Assembly (NCBI GenBank): GCA_012511615.1
Contig: JAAZFS010000164.1
Location: forward strand, 1-7,034
Source: Elusimicrobiota bacterium
Lineage (GTDB): Bacteria; CG03; SLGR01
Length of the DNA: 7,034 bases
Direction of reading: 5' to 3'
The position numbers and the translations under genes were made by a program. The notes under the pieces are model-generated. The model saw nothing but the letters and a program-made list of their open reading frames with translations, was not told the DNA's origin and ran no database searches. Positions 5,158 to 7,034 of this stretch are shown here, in pieces. Numbering within the stretch: position 1 is the stretch's first letter; the number at the start of each line of letters is the position of its first letter.

Positions 5158-7034
5158 GGACTCTTAATTCCAAGTCTTTGCTGAGCTTTTTTGTCGTTAG
5201 GATTGATTCTCAATAATTCCTGGTAAAGCTGTTCTGCATTGGCAACCCTGCCAGTCTGCTCATAAAGAGAAGCAAGAGTGCCTAGAATATCTGTATTCTT
5301 GGGATGCTCTTCCAAGCCAGCAATCAATACCCTCTCTCCTCCGGCTATATCTCCCCGAGTTATAAGAAAGGCAGCTAAATTAAAAAAAGTCTCTGGCTGA
5401 TCCGATTTCCTTCTTACTGGCTCTTCAAAGTAGCGCTTGGCCAACTCCGTATCCCCTTTCTGATTGGCAATCATACCAAGTCTAAAATATGTATAGGGAA
5501 AAACTGGATCAACTATATTAATATAGCGCCGGAAACTTTTGTGGGCTTCTTCCTGGCGTCCCATCCTGCTATGAAGCATGCCTTCCTGAAAATGAAGTTG
5601 CACATAATTTGGGTACATTTCTCTAACTTTTTTATATGACTCTATAGCTAGGTCGTAAAAAAGCTCGGCCTCCTCAGTGCGACCAGCATCAATCGCATCT
5701 GATAGTTGATCATTATATACATTTCCCTCAAAGTAATATGCCATAATAAAAGACGGATGATATTTCTTTACTTTACCGTAAAGATCCAAAGCCTTATTCC
5801 AATCTCTCTGCCTTGAAGCTGCAATGGCCTTATTATGTTCAATATTAGCTGTGAATCTTCTTGAGGCCAATAAAGAACTGTAAAAAGCCAATAGAACTAG
5901 CGGAAAAATAAGAAAAGGTTTCGCTTTATAGGATGGAGTGAAATTTGAGCTTGTATTTTTATGTTTCGGGGCCGAATGCACGACCAGGAGTCCCAGCATC
6001 ACCCAAAAAACATATCCAGTTGAAACAAACCTAGGATTTACATCTACCGCGGCATGAAATAATACACCTATAATACCCGACAGTACACCCACTAGGTAAT
6101 AATCATCCTCTGTTTTTTCCCCTCCGATTCCTATCAATGAGAGCCTCTTAACCGCCATATATAAAACACTAAATAGAAGCCATAAAAACACTGTTAAACC
6201 GAGGATACCCTCATCATAAAAAACCTCAAGAAACTCATTATGTGCATGATCTGTCTGCGTATTATGCTTACCCTCAATATGAAATATTTCTGGACGGCGA
6301 TAGGCTGGATAAACAATTCTAAAGGTTTCGATACCATGACCAAAGAAAAATGCTTGAGCAGGACTCACAAATACGGGCTCCGAAATCATTTTCATTGTTG
6401 ACCCCCAGGTAAAGAGCCGAAATCGGATGGAAGTAATCCTGTGCATAGACCCAATTGATATAGCAGTAATAACAAAAATCATCACTCCTACCGTTATCCC
6501 CATCGCAATACGTTTTAAAATTTTCGGATTGCCATCTATCAAATAAAGCGTAGAGAATATCACAAAGGACGTTATGGCAACACCAATACCAAGCCACCCG
6601 CCTTTTGCCCCTGAACGATAGAGACAATACAAAATTGCTAAAATCACGGGTACCCAATACCATTTTTTAGTGAGAAAAGCGCGCGCAAAAATTAGGGGGG
6701 AAGTAAGCACAAGCCAAGCGGCAAAGAAATTTGGGTTCCCAAAAGTTGAGAAAATTCCTGGGAAAGCACCAGCCCAAATATGCCAATCTCTTCCGAATGC
6801 TTGGACAAGTCCATACCCAACCACGAGTAACAAAGACCACACCATCCATTTCAGCACTCTTTTAAAATCATTCTCCCTATCAAACTCATAAAGTATTACA
6901 ATAAAGGTTCCTACATAAATTATTCGACGAAGGAGACCAGGTTCAAATGTCTGCAGTTTATAAGGAGTTACCAGAAAAGATACTATACCTGATATAAGAA
7001 AAAGGATAGCGGGAAAAAGGACATATTTCCTGTC
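5154..7034 (-). CDS. O-antigen ligase/polymerase-like (Wzy_C) membrane protein with C-terminal TPR array (partial, N-terminus off the right edge)
   Basis: A GTG codon at 6857 could be taken as the start, but the frame stays open from there to the window edge and encodes hydrophobic helices (for example FLISGIVSFLVTPY and IIYVGTFIVILY), so 626 residues are visible and the true start lies beyond 7034. The architecture matches its downstream neighbour: a multi-helix module, then TPR units from about visible residue 395 to 612. Numbering from the right edge, landmarks are STFGNPNF (96-103), RSGAKGGWLG (140-149), RLFTW (206-210) and DHAHNEFLE (262-270) followed by GILG. The HAHNE loop is typical of the Wzy/WaaL superfamily and is expected to face the periplasm; histidine and arginine in this region are important in characterised WaaL proteins. 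The role is surface-glycan polymerisation or transfer; acceptor and donor are unknown. It ends TGA (5156-5154), overlapping the next start by 4 nt, so the two genes form one operon whose promoter is outside the window. Confidence 0.9.
   Translation of the reverse strand, partial: DRKYVLFPAILFLISGIVSFLVTPYKLQTFEPGLLRRIIYVGTFIVILYEFDRENDFKRVLKWMVWSLLLVVGYGLVQAFGRDWHIWAGAFPGIFSTFGNPNFFAAWLVLTSPLIFARAFLTKKWYWVPVILAILYCLYRSGAKGGWLGIGVAITSFVIFSTLYLIDGNPKILKRIAMGITVGVMIFVITAISIGSMHRITSIRFRLFTWGSTMKMISEPVFVSPAQAFFFGHGIETFRIVYPAYRRPEIFHIEGKHNTQTDHAHNEFLEVFYDEGILGLTVFLWLLFSVLYMAVKRLSLIGIGGEKTEDDYYLVGVLSGIIGVLFHAAVDVNPRFVSTGYVFWVMLGLLVVHSAPKHKNTSSNFTPSYKAKPFLIFPLVLLAFYSSLLASRRFTANIEHNKAIAASRQRDWNKALDLYGKVKKYHPSFIMAYYFEGNVYNDQLSDAIDAGRTEEAELFYDLAIESYKKVREMYPNYVQLHFQEGMLHSRMGRQEEAHKSFRRYINIVDPVFPYTYFRLGMIANQKGDTELAKRYFEEPVRRKSDQPETFFNLAAFLITRGDIAGGERVLIAGLEEHPKNTDILGTLASLYEQTGRVANAEQLYQELLRINPNDKKAQQRLGIKSP

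Noticed and set aside
6855..6857. GTG as the start of the upstream Wzy-like protein
   Set aside because: The frame is open and encodes membrane helices for 59 more codons up to the window edge, so this GTG is an internal Val.
6670..6891. Plus-strand frame of 73 codons opposite the upstream Wzy-like gene
   Set aside because: It overlaps conserved STFGNPNF coding sequence on the other strand, with no ribosome site or domain.

Overview
This is an AT-rich bacterial window holding two unrelated gene blocks. Nothing in it fixes the taxon. RuvC shows that it is bacterial, and the two large Wzy/WaaL-like membrane proteins with C-terminal TPR arrays suggest a glycan-decorated, probably Gram-negative-type cell envelope; such fusions are common in uncultivated and candidate phyla. 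No phage, insertion sequence, CRISPR or tRNA signal was seen.

Layout. (1) Positions 1-391, minus strand: the N-terminal 130 residues of RuvC, the Holliday-junction resolvase, cut by the window edge. (2) Positions 392-555: a compact divergent intergenic region. It carries a perfect-consensus sigma70-type promoter for ruvC (TTGACA, 17 bp, TATAAT), a weaker promoter facing the ABC genes (TTGATT, 17 bp, TACAAT), and a 6-bp inverted repeat overlapping the ruvC -35 box. (3) Positions 556-2902, plus strand: an ABC exporter unit. An ATPase gene overlaps by 38 nt a 12-helix ABC-2-type permease. The permease is split into two ORFs (1274-2143 and 2150-2902) that lie in the SAME reading frame and are separated by one TAA codon plus two sense codons. 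Together they resemble one approximately 540-residue permease of the PF16949-like ABC_tran_2 type. (4) Positions 2903-2919: a 17-bp convergent junction with an imperfect palindrome that may serve as a bidirectional terminator. (5) Positions 2920-7034, minus strand: two tandem paralogous Wzy_C/O-antigen-ligase-like proteins with C-terminal TPR arrays. They overlap by 4 nt (TTGA) and so are probably translationally coupled; the upstream one runs off the right edge of the window.

How the genes work together. The minus-strand pair probably acts in export-side polymerisation or transfer of surface glycans, with the TPR arrays as protein-binding platforms; the exact reaction and substrate cannot be read from sequence. 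The ABC unit would move an unknown substrate if it is functional. It shows several departures from canonical form: a Lys in the Walker A variable position, a non-canonical signature (SLSLGT), no obvious Q-loop Gln, a perfect 15-bp inverted repeat inside the ATPase gene, and the in-frame stop in the permease. These fit either a decaying locus or an unusual regulated one.

The observations most worth a second look are the same-frame stop that divides the permease and the 15-bp perfect hairpin inside the ATPase gene. I see no convincing new multi-gene defence or mobile system here.
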